Shown piece by piece: positions 1 through 9,655 of a DNA stretch of 64,000 nt. A model generated the notes under the pieces. The model was not told the DNA's origin. It did not search any database and saw only the letters and a program-made list of their open reading frames with translations. The number at the start of each line of letters is the position of its first letter. The stretch's first letter is position 1. The stretch covers positions 1,860,001 to 1,924,000 of the forward strand of contig JAWIIG010000037.1 of assembly GCA_033557465.1 (NCBI GenBank), given 5' to 3'. Source of the stretch: Ichthyophis bannanicus. Lineage: Eukaryota; Chordata; Amphibia; Gymnophiona; Ichthyophiidae. The position numbers and the translations under genes are program-made.

Positions 1-1732
1 ATAAAAACTGTAATCGAAAAAGTAAATAAAATGAGCAGAAAAAATGACGGGTCTCAATAACAGTACTTATTAATCCAATGACATACTAAAGTAATAACAG
101 TTAAAATACAATGTAAATGTATAAATAAATAAATATGCAGAGATGAGGAGGAGAAAACCTATGTATTTTAAATTGTTTTTATTAAAAAACCACAAAGCAT
201 CATAACAATAAAACAGTAGTCCCGGGCCCATGTGGGCTCCTACACGGCGCCATGGGACAATCAACTAATCAAATCCAAATATACACCAGCTACCAATAAT
301 ACACATTTTTCATTTTTCTCCCAACCCATCTCTCCCCCTTTATTCCAAATGCAGCATAAACCATATGTCCCAATTCTGCAGGCCCCCCTTCCCCCTGCAT
401 CCCATGTACCAGTCCAACAATTTCAATAAGCTTCTGAACAACAAGAACAATGAACACAGGAGGAATCCCCAAACTTACAATTCAAATGACATATAGATAT
501 CCCAGTGAGTCCTCTCTATGCCATGGAGGGGAAACCACCAGTCCTACCCAGACCTATCATTCCCTCAGTGTGGAGAATTCAATAAACTGCAAAATCTACA
601 GATCAGTGTTCCCACCCTTCACTCTCCTCCCCCTCCCCCTCTCCTACTCCCTTCTTCCCCTTTCCCCATCCCTCTCCTACCCTGTATCCATGCCTCTGGG
701 GTCACTGAGAGAGACTCCTTCCTTACTACTATGCTGTGCTGCCGAGCATCAAAGTACATTAAGGATGCGGCTCCTATCCTGTGGCATCAGTGTCTGGACA
801 TAATGGTCCCATTCTTCCAAGAAATTGTCCTTGAGACGACCACATGTTCAAGCAATAGAAGTGCATGTCCCAAAAGTGAGCCCTGTCAGAATCAATGAAC
901 TCCGCAGGAGGAGATGGCACACAACTAACAAAGCCTGGCCTAATTATGATCGTTGGCATCCCTTAGCTGTTCCAATGTGGGCTGTCAACTCCAGGATAAC
1001 AACTTGTGGCCTAACGGGAACTGCCAGTTTCAAGAGAGTCGCCAAGTACCCACCCATCTTCCCCCAAAAACACATTGCAAATGTGCATGTCCATCACATG
1101 TGGCCCAATGTGGCCCTCCCATGACCACACCTGGGACAGGTTGTCATTTCCCAACATCCTGCCCGATGTGCCGAAGTGGGGGAAAGTGGCTTCTCCTGAG
1201 AATGTCATATTATGTCTCTCAAAAATCTGAATTGATACTAAATTGTGGGATAAGGGCAAAAGCTGCCACCATCTCCTCTCCAGTGATATCAATCCCAAGA
1301 TCCTGCAATCATATGGTTGCAAGTCTTGTTTCTTCTGGAGCCCCGTCCAGGTCCAAGTACTCGTTATGCAAGATAGATATGCGAGCCTGAGATGACTTTC
1401 CAGAATATAAAAGTTCCTCTAATCTGCAGCAGAGTCCACCCTGTAGATCCTGTTGTTTCAAACTATGGAGATAGCTATGGACCTGAAAGTACCAGAAATT
1501 TTCAGTGGGAGAGAAATCATACCACGCCTTAAGTTCTGTAAATGACAGAGCTGTTCCCTCTTCATCAATTACCTGTTTTACTGACATTATACTGCTGGAT
1601 TCCAAATGGGCAAATGCCTGTCCCTCCATGCCCAGTGGGAATGCCCCATTCCCGTATAGGGGAAGGAGTGGTGCAGACGCTGGGTTCCCCCAACACCATC
1701 TGCAGACAATGCGCTACACCTGTCACATAAGA
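1..1732 (-). mobile_element. L1-clade LINE, 3' part (ORF2 C-terminus and 3' UTR)
   Basis: Broken minus-strand frames from about 1630 down to 290 read like the C-terminal third of L1-clade ORF2. One stretch (1309-1629) has the 'SFTELKAWYDF...YFQVHSYLHSL' pattern found after the RT domain of L1 proteins. Beyond it, in another frame, comes a Cys/His-bearing segment with GHM and WTCTF, like the L1 C-terminal zinc region. Several stops and frameshifts are present, so the copy is dead. Positions 1-290 are AT-rich and would be the 3' UTR and tail. The 5' side is cut at 1733 by a CR1 3' end. The missing upstream part may be the L1 piece at 25200-27828. The clade call rests on motif recognition only. 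Confidence 0.6.
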
Positions 1733-4204
1733 ACATAAGAACATATGATAAGAACATAAGATATGCCATACTAGGTCAGACCAAGGTCCCTCAAGCCCAG
1801 TATCCTGTTTCCGACAATGGCCATTCTAGGTCATAAGTACCTAGCAGTCTCCCCAAAAGACACAGGTTCCTCAATGCTTGTATTAGATCAAGCAGTGATA
1901 TCATGGGTCCCTTTCAATAATGGTTTATGGACCTTTCCTCCAGGAACTTGTTCAAACATTTTTTAAACCCAGCTACACTAACAGCTTTTACTACATCCTC
2001 CGGTAACAAATTCCAGAGTTTGATTACACGTTGAGTGAAAAAATATTTTCTTTTATTAGTCTTAAATAGATTACCCTGTAGCTTCATTGCATGTCCCCTA
2101 GTCTTTTTATATTCTGACGATGTAAACAATCGATCTACGTTTACCCGTTCCACTCCATTCATTAATTTATAGACCTCTATCATATCTCCCCTCAGACGTC
2201 TCTTTTCCAGGATAAAGAGCCCCAACTTTCTTAGCCTCTCTTCATAGGAGTATCCTTCCATCCGCTTTACCATTTTGCTGGCTCTTCTCTGCACCTTTTC
2301 TAATAACGCTATATCCTTTTTAAGATACGGTGACCAGAAATGCACACAATATTCAAGGTACGGTCGTACCATGGCATTATAATATACTTTGTTCAATTTT
2401 CCATTCCTTTCCTTATGATATTTGCTCTCTTTGCCGCTGCACACTGGGCGGAGGGTTTCAACATGTTATCCACAATAACGCCTAAATCTTTTTCCTGGGT
2501 AGTGGTTCTTAATGTGGAACCTTACATCGTGTAACCATAGTTTGGGTTGTTCTTTCCTAGGTGCATAACTTTGCACTTGTCCACATTAAATTTCATCTAC
2601 CATTTGGATGCCCAGTCTTTCAATTTATCAAGATCCTCTTGCAATTTTCCACAATCCTCATGGGTTTGAACAACTTTAAATAGTTTTGTACCATCTGCAA
2701 AGTTGATAATCTCACTCGCTATTCCCTTTTCCAGGTCATTTATGAATATGTCAAAAAGCAGTGGACTCAGCACAGATCCCTGGGGTACTCCATTATTCAC
2801 CTTTTTCCATTGGGAAAATTGGCCATTTAGCCCTACCCTCTGCTTTCTATCTTTTAACCAGCTCCTGATCTACAATAGTACACTGCCTCCTATCCCATGA
2901 CTTTTTAGTTTTTCCAAAGTCTCTGATGAGGGACCTTGTCAAAGGCTTTCTGAAAGTCCAGATACACTATATCAACCGACTCACCTTTGTGCACCTGTTT
3001 ATTCACACCTTCAAAAAAACATAACAGATTAGTAAAACAAGATCTTCCTTGTCTAAATTCATCTTCGCTGTCTTCCATTAAGCCATGACTATCTACATGA
3101 TGAGAAATTTTGTTCTTTATAATGGTTTCTACCATTTTTCCTGGTACTGACGGCAGGCTCACTGGTCTGTAGTTTCCCGGATCACCCCTGGAACCCTTTT
3201 TAAAAATTGGCGTTACATTGGTGATCCTCCAATCTTTAGGTATTACAGATGATTTTAATTATAGTTCACAGATTACTAATAGCAGGTCTGCAATCTCATT
3301 TTTCAGTTCTTTCAACACCCTTTGATGTATACACCAGGTGATTAGCTACTCTTCAGTTTATCAAATAGTTGTAATACATCTTCCCGGTTTATCGATATTT
3401 CTTTCAATACCTCTGCAGTATCACCTTTAAATACCACTTCAGTCATGGGTAACATCCCTACATCTTCCTCGGTAAAGACCGAAGCAAGGAATTCGTTCAG
3501 TCTCTCCGCTATAGCCTTGCCCCCTCTTACTGCTCCTTTTACCCCTCTATCATCTAATGGTCCAACTGACTCTCTCACAGGTTTTTTGCTACGAATGTAC
3601 TTGAAAAAGTCTTTATTATGTGTTTTTGCTTCCACAGCAAGTTTTTTCTCAAATTCTCTCTTTGCCTGCCTTATCAATGCCTTGCATGTAACTTGCCAGT
3701 GCTTGTGCTGTTTCCAGTTTTCGTCATTTGGCTCTATTTTCCATTTCCTGAAAGATGCTTTTTTGGCAACAACAGCCTCTCTGACCTCACCTTTAAACCA
3801 TGCTGGCAGTTTTTTGGACTTCCTTCCACTTTTCTTAAAGCTTGGAATACAGCTGGTCTGGGCTTCCAAGATAGTATTTTTAAACAACACCCAAGCTTGA
3901 TGTAAGTCTTTGACATTTGAAACGGCTTCATTTAGTTTTTTCTTAACTATTTTCCACATTTTATCATAGTTTCCCTTTCGAAAATTAAAAGGCAGTACTG
4001 TGGATTTCTTTACCATCTCTCCTCCATTAATTACATCAAACGTGATCATGCTATGATCACTATTGCCAAGTGGCCCCAACACCCTATCTCTTGCACCAAA
4101 TCTGGTGTTCCACTACGGACTAAGTCCAAAATGGCTTCCCCTCTGGTCGGTTCATGAACCAGCTGCTCCAAGAAGCAGTCATTTATTTCATCTAGAAACT
4201 TTGG
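1733..4204 (-). mobile_element. CR1-clade LINE copy 1, 5'-truncated
   Basis: The left end carries the CR1 terminal repeat, an ATAAGAAC-type 8-bp unit repeated several times, followed by a conserved 3' UTR (ATGCCATACTAGGTCAGACC at about 1761). The same 3' end occurs at 21160 and 27829. The coding part runs from 1914 to about 4200 in several frames. The 5' side stops within the region between endonuclease and RT, at about 4204, where the sequence changes to a Harbinger-like terminus. This copy is more diverged than copies 2 and 3. Confidence 0.85.
1914..4204 (-). pseudogene. CR1 pol (ORF2) remnant, RT with damaged active site
   Basis: Minus-strand pieces at 3342-4082, 2905-3162, 2597-2800 and 1914-2444 together cover the linker, the RT fingers and palm, and the C-terminal domain of a CR1 reverse transcriptase. 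The palm motif LDFQKAFDKVPHQRL is visible near 2930, and the VPQGSVLSPLLF motif near 2780. The catalytic box reads FADG where FADD is expected, so the second aspartate is lost. The C-terminal part ([31 protein letters not shown]) is typical of CR1. The endonuclease domain is absent. Several frameshifts separate the pieces. The protein would be a nuclear and cytoplasmic retrotransposition enzyme, and this copy cannot be functional. Confidence 0.85.
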
Positions 4205-4994
4205 GGTATGTTTACTAAGGCGCAGTAATGTCACTGTCTATAAATGCCGTGCTAATGTTACGGATGCCCATATAAAGAAGTGGGCGATGCAGCGTTAAGG
4301 CAAGCATGAACTGTTAATGCTCGGTACAGGGCGCCCTGGCCATTAACATGCGGTACAGGGCACCTTGGACAATTACTGTACATTAACGTCAAGCCGACGG
4401 GAAGCAGCAGCGCGTCCAAAGGGGTTGCAATCAAAGGCACGCAGACAGTAGAAGATGCACTGAGGGATGTGCAGACATGGTGTCATATGAAGAACGGAGC
4501 CATAGGTATAAGGCCGTAGACCACAGGCAGCTGATATCGCAGTCTATAATGTGGACATGAGCCAGAGATAAACACATGCACACACTCCATGAAATGGTGT
4601 GCAGTGAAAACAGCATGCAGAAGAGTAAACAAATTAAATAGAAAGGGCGTCAGGGGTCTGTGTGAAGGGACAGCTGTGTGTATGGTGTGTGTACAAGGGC
4701 AAAATGGGCAAGAGATCCAAAAAAGAGTATGAGAGGACTGACTGGTACACTGAAGAGTTCAAACACAACTCATCAACACCAATACCAAACCACTGAGCCA
4801 ACTGCCCACCCAGACAGCCCAAAGAAAGGGACCATATGTAACAGCTAATATGTTATGGATAGGCTGCATGGAGGGGACACTGCATGGGTGGAGTGACCCC
4901 CCCCCCCCATGCAGCTGCACATTGAAGAGAAGATAGGGTGTGCGGATAAGTGATGATGCTGGAGCCATTGTATGGTAAGGTTAATAAAACACAA

Positions 4995-5085
4995 GAAAAG
5001 AAAAGGAAAGGAACATGTGGGAATCAAACCCACAACCTATGGTGGTTCAACACACATCTGTAACCACTATCCCAAATGTCCACAG
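4995..5085 (-). repeat. tRNA-derived SINE head, degenerate
   Basis: On the minus strand there is an A-box-like TGGGATAGTGGTTA and, about 35 bp downstream, a B-box-like GGGTTTGATTCCC, the spacing of a tRNA-type RNA polymerase III promoter. No cloverleaf anticodon arm is convincing, so this is a SINE head and not a tRNA gene. Confidence 0.5.
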
Positions 5086-5579
5086 CAAGCACAATACAAA
5101 TATGTTCCACCAAAGAGAATGTGTGTATGGAAACCCGTAGCACCCTGTGAGGTGTCAGACGGCTGGCACACAGACAGCTGCCACTGTTCAAGGATGTGAG
5201 CACAGGTGGGCCATGTACATCAGCAGTATACCTCTAAATACGTTGGTCAGTGGGGTGATGCAGCAGCAGAGACTAATGTGTGTCCAACATGTCACACAAA
5301 CAGTCACTGGCCCATCCACAGATGATGAGCAGGACAGATCATGTCTAGGAGTTGCATGGTGTGTACTGCTCAGTAGGACCCCCATGCAGCTGCACGCCCC
5401 AAATGCTTTAGTCACAGATGCGTGCATGTAGAAAGTAGGTGGTGCATGATGAGGACCCAACACACATCAGTTATGAAATGTCCACAAAAGCATACCTGCC
5501 CATCAATACAGGACACACAAACGTGAAAAAGCATACACATCAGAATGCTTGCAAGTGTACAGACATATGTATGTAATTA

Positions 5580-5812
5580 GTTATTTAACAGTTTTCCTAT
5601 ACTGCTTTATTATATCAATCACAGCTGTTGACATTGTAATTAAACCTGGTAATATATATTAAAGAGGGGCATTGATAACCTGATCCTGTCTGAGCAATGG
5701 AGGGTAATGTGACCTGGCCAAGGCCACATGGAGTGCCAGTTGGAATTGAACCCTGGTCACCTGGTTCCCAAGTCAGTGTGCAAACCATTAGGCCACCCCA
5801 CCACCCCATGAC
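5580..5812 (-). repeat. tRNA-headed SINE with L2-like tail
   Basis: The head at 5812-5745 on the minus strand has the A box TGGCCTAATGG and the B box GGGTTCAATTCC. The body and AT-rich tail run left to about 5580. The same family occurs at 19838-20135 and 50229-50530, where the tail is a clear AATAAAT repeat. This copy is inserted in Harbinger-like element A. Confidence 0.65.
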
Positions 5813-6151
5813 ATGACCAGGTCTGCCATCGATGATGTGTAGACAAGGAGGCAGGCGCATCTGTAATCTGTCCCACTGCCACTGCCAGCACCAGTGCCAA
5901 TGCACACCAATGGCAGCTATGTCACTAATACACCTCCCAGGTGGGGATGTACTGGCACCAGCCTGACCATGCATGTGGCCAAGTAGTAGAAAACCACACA
6001 CAAAAGAAGCCACAATGGTCAAAATGAGCTGACATGCAACTGACCAGGCACATGGGAGTGAAGAATGTAGCTGTGTTAGAATTTAATACCTATGTAGATA
6101 TCAGTGAAACCATCTGCAGCACAATGTTGGATACACCTCACACATCCTGTG

Positions 6152-6660
6152 TATTTTATTTATTTATTTATTTATTTAACAGTTTTTATATACTGTCTTT
6201 CTGCGATTCAAGACGGTTTACATAGAACAAAATAGGCAGTATATTTCAACTGTTTACATTGGAACAACATAATAAGGGTACAAAAGTATAAATGAAACTT
6301 TATACAGTAATCAACTATTTACATAGGGTATAATTTACAGCAAGGTTGTAGAAGCAAGTCTGGAGTGTAGGGGAGAAGAGGGGAAGAGAGGGCTGGGACT
6401 AAGGGGCTAGGGAGAAATGTTCAAGGAAGAGGTGCGTTTTTAGTTTCTTCCGGAAATCAGAGTGGTCAGAGCAGATTCGTAAGTCATGAGGTAGGGCATT
6501 CCATAAAGATGGGGCATAGAGGGAGAAGGTCCGGTTACAGGTCGCTTGATTGCAATATTTTTTATTCGTTGGGATAGCAAGGAGGTTTTTGGTGATAGTG
6601 CGGCGTGATCTATTGTTGTGGATGATAAAACACCCACACTGGTCAATGATGTCAAAGGTG
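6152..6660 (-). mobile_element. L2-clade LINE, 3' fragment
   Basis: The left edge is a (TTTA)n tract followed by the L2 3' consensus seen elsewhere in the window (TATACTGTCTTTCTGCGATT). On the minus strand, 6420-6570 encodes the typical L2 C-terminus: a 'YAPSLWNALPHDLR' segment then 'FRKKLKTHLF'. The 5' truncation lies near 6660. It is nested in Harbinger-like element A. Confidence 0.7.
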
Positions 6661-7258
6661 GTCTGGGGTTATTCTGCTGCGAGTGAACCACACGGTAACA
6701 AAGTACGTCATCTGCATCATCACTGCAATAGCAAGAGAACACATGGCACATGGTGATGTCCCAACATACCTTGCCGTAATGTCTGCTGTGGGACCCTAGC
6801 CTGGGCCTAAGGCTTACAGCTATGGGCTGCTTTTCATCTGTCCTTAAATGCAACTTTATTCTTTGTCACCAGCAATGCACCCTGGGACTTGTAGTAGATA
6901 ATTCACACTCAAAGACAGACTGTAGTTGTGCAACCATTGGTTGAGGCAAACAAGAATATTTATTTTGTGGATTTCCAAACGCATTAAAGTTCAGGCACAC
7001 AAACACAATGGATACTTCTCCAATAACACAAGCGTAAAGTAAGGCAAACTGGAACTGAAGGTAAACTGAGCACAAGTCTCTTTAACAAAAACTGTTATTT
7101 ATTTGTTTATTTATTGTTTTTTATATACCGCGCTCTTTAAAATCAGTGCAGTTTACAGATAACATTTGAGCATCTCAATAAGTCTGGAATGCCTTTACAT
7201 AGAACAGGAATTATAACTTGGATCTCAACTGGGATAACTATTTACAATATTTACAATT

Positions 7259-7824
7259 CTGTGTGTGAGAGAAAACTGCAGCCAATCTGAGCACTTTTCA
7301 AATCATTTAGAATCCCTTCAGCAAAGGCTTCAACGATCCTGTGAGCAGTGAGTGAGAATCAGTTGTGCCTACTTAGTTGGGAACTGTGTGTGAGAGAAAA
7401 CTGCAGCCAATCTGAGCATTTTTCAAATCATTTAGAATCCCTTCAGCAAAGGCTTCAACGATCCTGTGAGCAGTGAGTGAGAATCAGCTGTGCCTACTTA
7501 GTTGGGAACTGTGTGTGAGAGAAAACTGCAGCCAATCTGAGCACTTTTCAAATCATTTAGAATCCCTTCAGCAAAGGCTTCAACGATCCTGTGAGCAGTG
7601 AGTGAGAATCAGCTGTGCCTACTTAGTTGGGAACTGTGTGTGAGAGAAAACTGCAGCCAATCTGAGCATTTTTCAAATCATTTAGAATCCCTTCAGCAAA
7701 GGCTTCAACGATCCTGTGAGCAGTGAGTGAGAATCAGCTGTGCCTACTTAGTTGGGAACTGTGTGTGAGAGAAAACTGCAGCCAATCTGAGCACTTTTCA
7801 AATCATTTAGAATCCCTTCAGCAA
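7259..7824. repeat. 125-bp tandem repeat, about 4.5 copies
   Basis: Units start CTGTGTGTGAGAGAAAACTG at 7259, 7384, 7509, 7634 and 7759, a constant 125-bp spacing, with only single-base differences (for example GAGCACTTTT versus GAGCATTTTT alternating). The array stops at 7824 where a different sequence begins. It lies in the 3' UTR of the nested L2 element. Confidence 0.95.
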
Positions 7825-8163
7825 TGGCGCGCCTGTGCCTTGCGGGCCCGCGCCTGAGGGCCTCGCAAGAGGGCCCTTTGGCGTGGCCCTTAGGCGGTGG
7901 ACCGTGCGGGACCCACTATCTGCTGCTATATGCTTATTCTATATGCTCATTCTGTTCAGCGATATGCTGTTTGTAGTTAATGTAAGGTAATGTAATGTAA
8001 GTTATGTACTGTGTTCCCTGTTTGTACTCCTAGTGTTTTGTTGTGATGTAATGATAATGCAATGTATGTTTCCCTCACCTTTGTTTAACTCTGTGCTGTA
8101 TTAACCGCTTTGATTGAAGGAAAAGGCGGGATACAAAACATGTTAAATAAATAAATAAATGAG
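7825..8163 (+). mobile_element. Short element with L2-like 3' end and AAAT tail
   Basis: The GC-rich 5' half (7825-7915) contains short inverted repeats. The 3' end reads TTAACCGCTTTGATTGAAGG, an AAAGGCGGGATAC block and an (AAAT)n tail ending at about 8160. This 3' module is typical of L2 LINEs and of SINEs that borrow L2 machinery. It sits between the 125-bp repeats and the L2 coding end, so it appears inserted in the L2 3' UTR. No polymerase III boxes are clear. Confidence 0.5.
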
Positions 8164-8182
8164 TTGTCATGTGGTTTGTTGC

Positions 8183-9529
8183 TTAGCTGGGAGTGATGTG
8201 GCTGGTATTAGGATGTGAATAGTGTAGTAGGAAAAGATGATGTTTCAGGGCTTTTCTGAATTGACTAATATCGGTAATCGCTCGTATGGTAGATGGGAGC
8301 ACATTCCAGCATGTGGGGGCATAGAATTTAAAAGCTCTTCTCTTTGTTGCCTGGTTGCATTTAGTTATTTCGCAGGGAGTTTGGAGGGTATTGATGGCGA
8401 ATGATCGCCTAGTTCTGTTTGCTGGGGTAGGGTGGAGCAGTTCCGTTAGGGAGGAGGAGGACAAGTTGTTGATGGCCTTAAATGTCATCAAGACTATCTC
8501 ATATGTGGTACGACAGTAGATAGGCAGCCAGTGCAAGTCCTTTAGAATCGGAGTAATATGGTCCCCTCTGGATGCTCCATGCAGGAAGCGTGCAGCGGCA
8601 TTCATTGCTAGTTGTAACGGGCTTATTGTGCTTTTGGGTAGGCCGTGAAGAATCGCGTTGGCGTAGTCGAAGTGGTGGGTCACAAGGGTCTGAAAGACTG
8701 TTCTGAAGTCGTTTGGTTGCAATAGTGGTCGGAGATGTCTCAATGTTCTAATTTTGTGGTGAATCTGTTTAATGATATTATTTATATGCGTTTTGAACTC
8801 TAGCTGCTGGTCCAGAGTGACACCAAGATATCGGTTAGTGGGTCTGCTTAAGAGCTCGGCGTCTCTTGTCTTTAGCGCCGGTGGGGGAGAGAAAGCTTGA
8901 TTTCTTGTTGTGAAGAGTACGTCCGTTTTACTGAAGTTTATTTTGAGGCCCTGTGCTTGGAACCAGTCTGTGACAGCTTCAAAGCATTTAATCAGTGGGG
9001 AGAAATCCGGTTTGTCAGTCGAGAATGGTATGAAGAGTAGGACATCATCAGCATAGATCAGACTTGAGACCTTGAAGGATCGGATTACTTCACATATGGG
9101 CTGCATGTAGATGTTGAATAATAAGGCGGAGAGTGAGGAGCCTTGTGGTACACCATGTTTCTGTTGGAAAGGTTCCGAGGTTGTGGAGTTTGTACGAACC
9201 TGCTGCCATCTATCCGTTAGATATGATTTACACCAACTCAATGCTGGGCCATTGATTCCCTTGTCTTGTAGTCGTACCAGAAGTTGATTGTGATTTACTT
9301 AATCAAAAGCAGCAGCTATGTCCAAGAAGATCAATGCAAAACCTTGTTTGATGTTATCAGTTCCTGCAATCAGAGTGTTAATTAGAGTGGTTAGGAGGGC
9401 TTCTACCCCATGAGATTCTCAAAAGCCATGTTGGGATGGTTCGAGGGGAGCTATGGAATCGATGTGATCCTGTATTTGGTGCTGGACGACCTTCTCGATT
9501 AGTTTTGCTAGCAGCGGGATGTTATCTTC
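8183..9529 (-). pseudogene. L2 pol remnant: RT palm to C-terminus
   Basis: A 352-residue frame (8183-9241) carries the RT motifs HGVPQGSSLSALLFNIYM and LIYADDVLLF (catalytic YADD intact), then the L2-type C-terminal domain with HFDYANAILHGLP, LHWLPI and the LWNxLP-like CWNVLPS, ending FRKALKHHLFLL. Upstream (9241-9529) the frame continues into the first palm motif (DIAAAFD), immediately followed by a TAA stop near 9300. So the catalytic core is interrupted even though the rest is open. The endonuclease is missing by 5' truncation. It would act as a target-primed reverse transcriptase if complete; this copy is not. Confidence 0.8.
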
Positions 9530-9655
9530 AATAAAGCAAAACACAGCACAGCCTTATAAGCAATTTCAGCAAAGGTAATCTTCTTCTTTTCAAAACCTTC
9601 TTTTAACCCTGCTTACAGGTTTTTCAAGCTTCTTTAAAGCAAAGAGAGCAATCCA

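Larger units (their letters stand above)
4205..6786. mobile_element. PIF/Harbinger-like CA/TG-rich DNA element A, left part
   Basis: A low-CpG sequence rich in CACA, TGTG and CATG starts at about 4205 with TTTACTAAGGCGCAGTAATG. A near-identical start (TTTACTAAACGGCAGTAA) appears at about 44978 at the head of a similar block. The block resumes exactly after the gypsy provirus at 15529; the 4-bp repeat CTGC on both sides shows the two halves were contiguous. It contains a tRNA-SINE head (4995-5085), a SINE (5580-5812) and an L2 tail (6152-6660). No open frame here looks real. The Harbinger assignment comes from the HARBI1-like remnant in the right half. The outer end is not defined. Confidence 0.5.
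7099..9529 (-). mobile_element. L2-clade LINE nested in the gypsy 3' LTR
   Basis: The LTR sequence ...ACTGTTAT is interrupted after 7098 and resumes at 9530 with TGTTAT, a 6-bp target duplication; the uninterrupted site is visible in the other LTR at about 14533-14538. The 3' end on the left is a TTTATTTG-type tract followed by an L2-like 3' end (ATACCGCGCTC at about 7126). The 3' UTR contains 125-bp tandem repeats and an inserted plus-strand tail element. The 5' truncation falls in the RT fingers. Confidence 0.8.

Noticed and set aside
1305..1640. Host gene exon
   Set aside because: The peptide matches the L1 ORF2 post-RT region and no splice sites frame it.
7259..7824. CRISPR-like array
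   Set aside because: The repeats are contiguous 125-bp units without unique spacers, in a vertebrate LINE.
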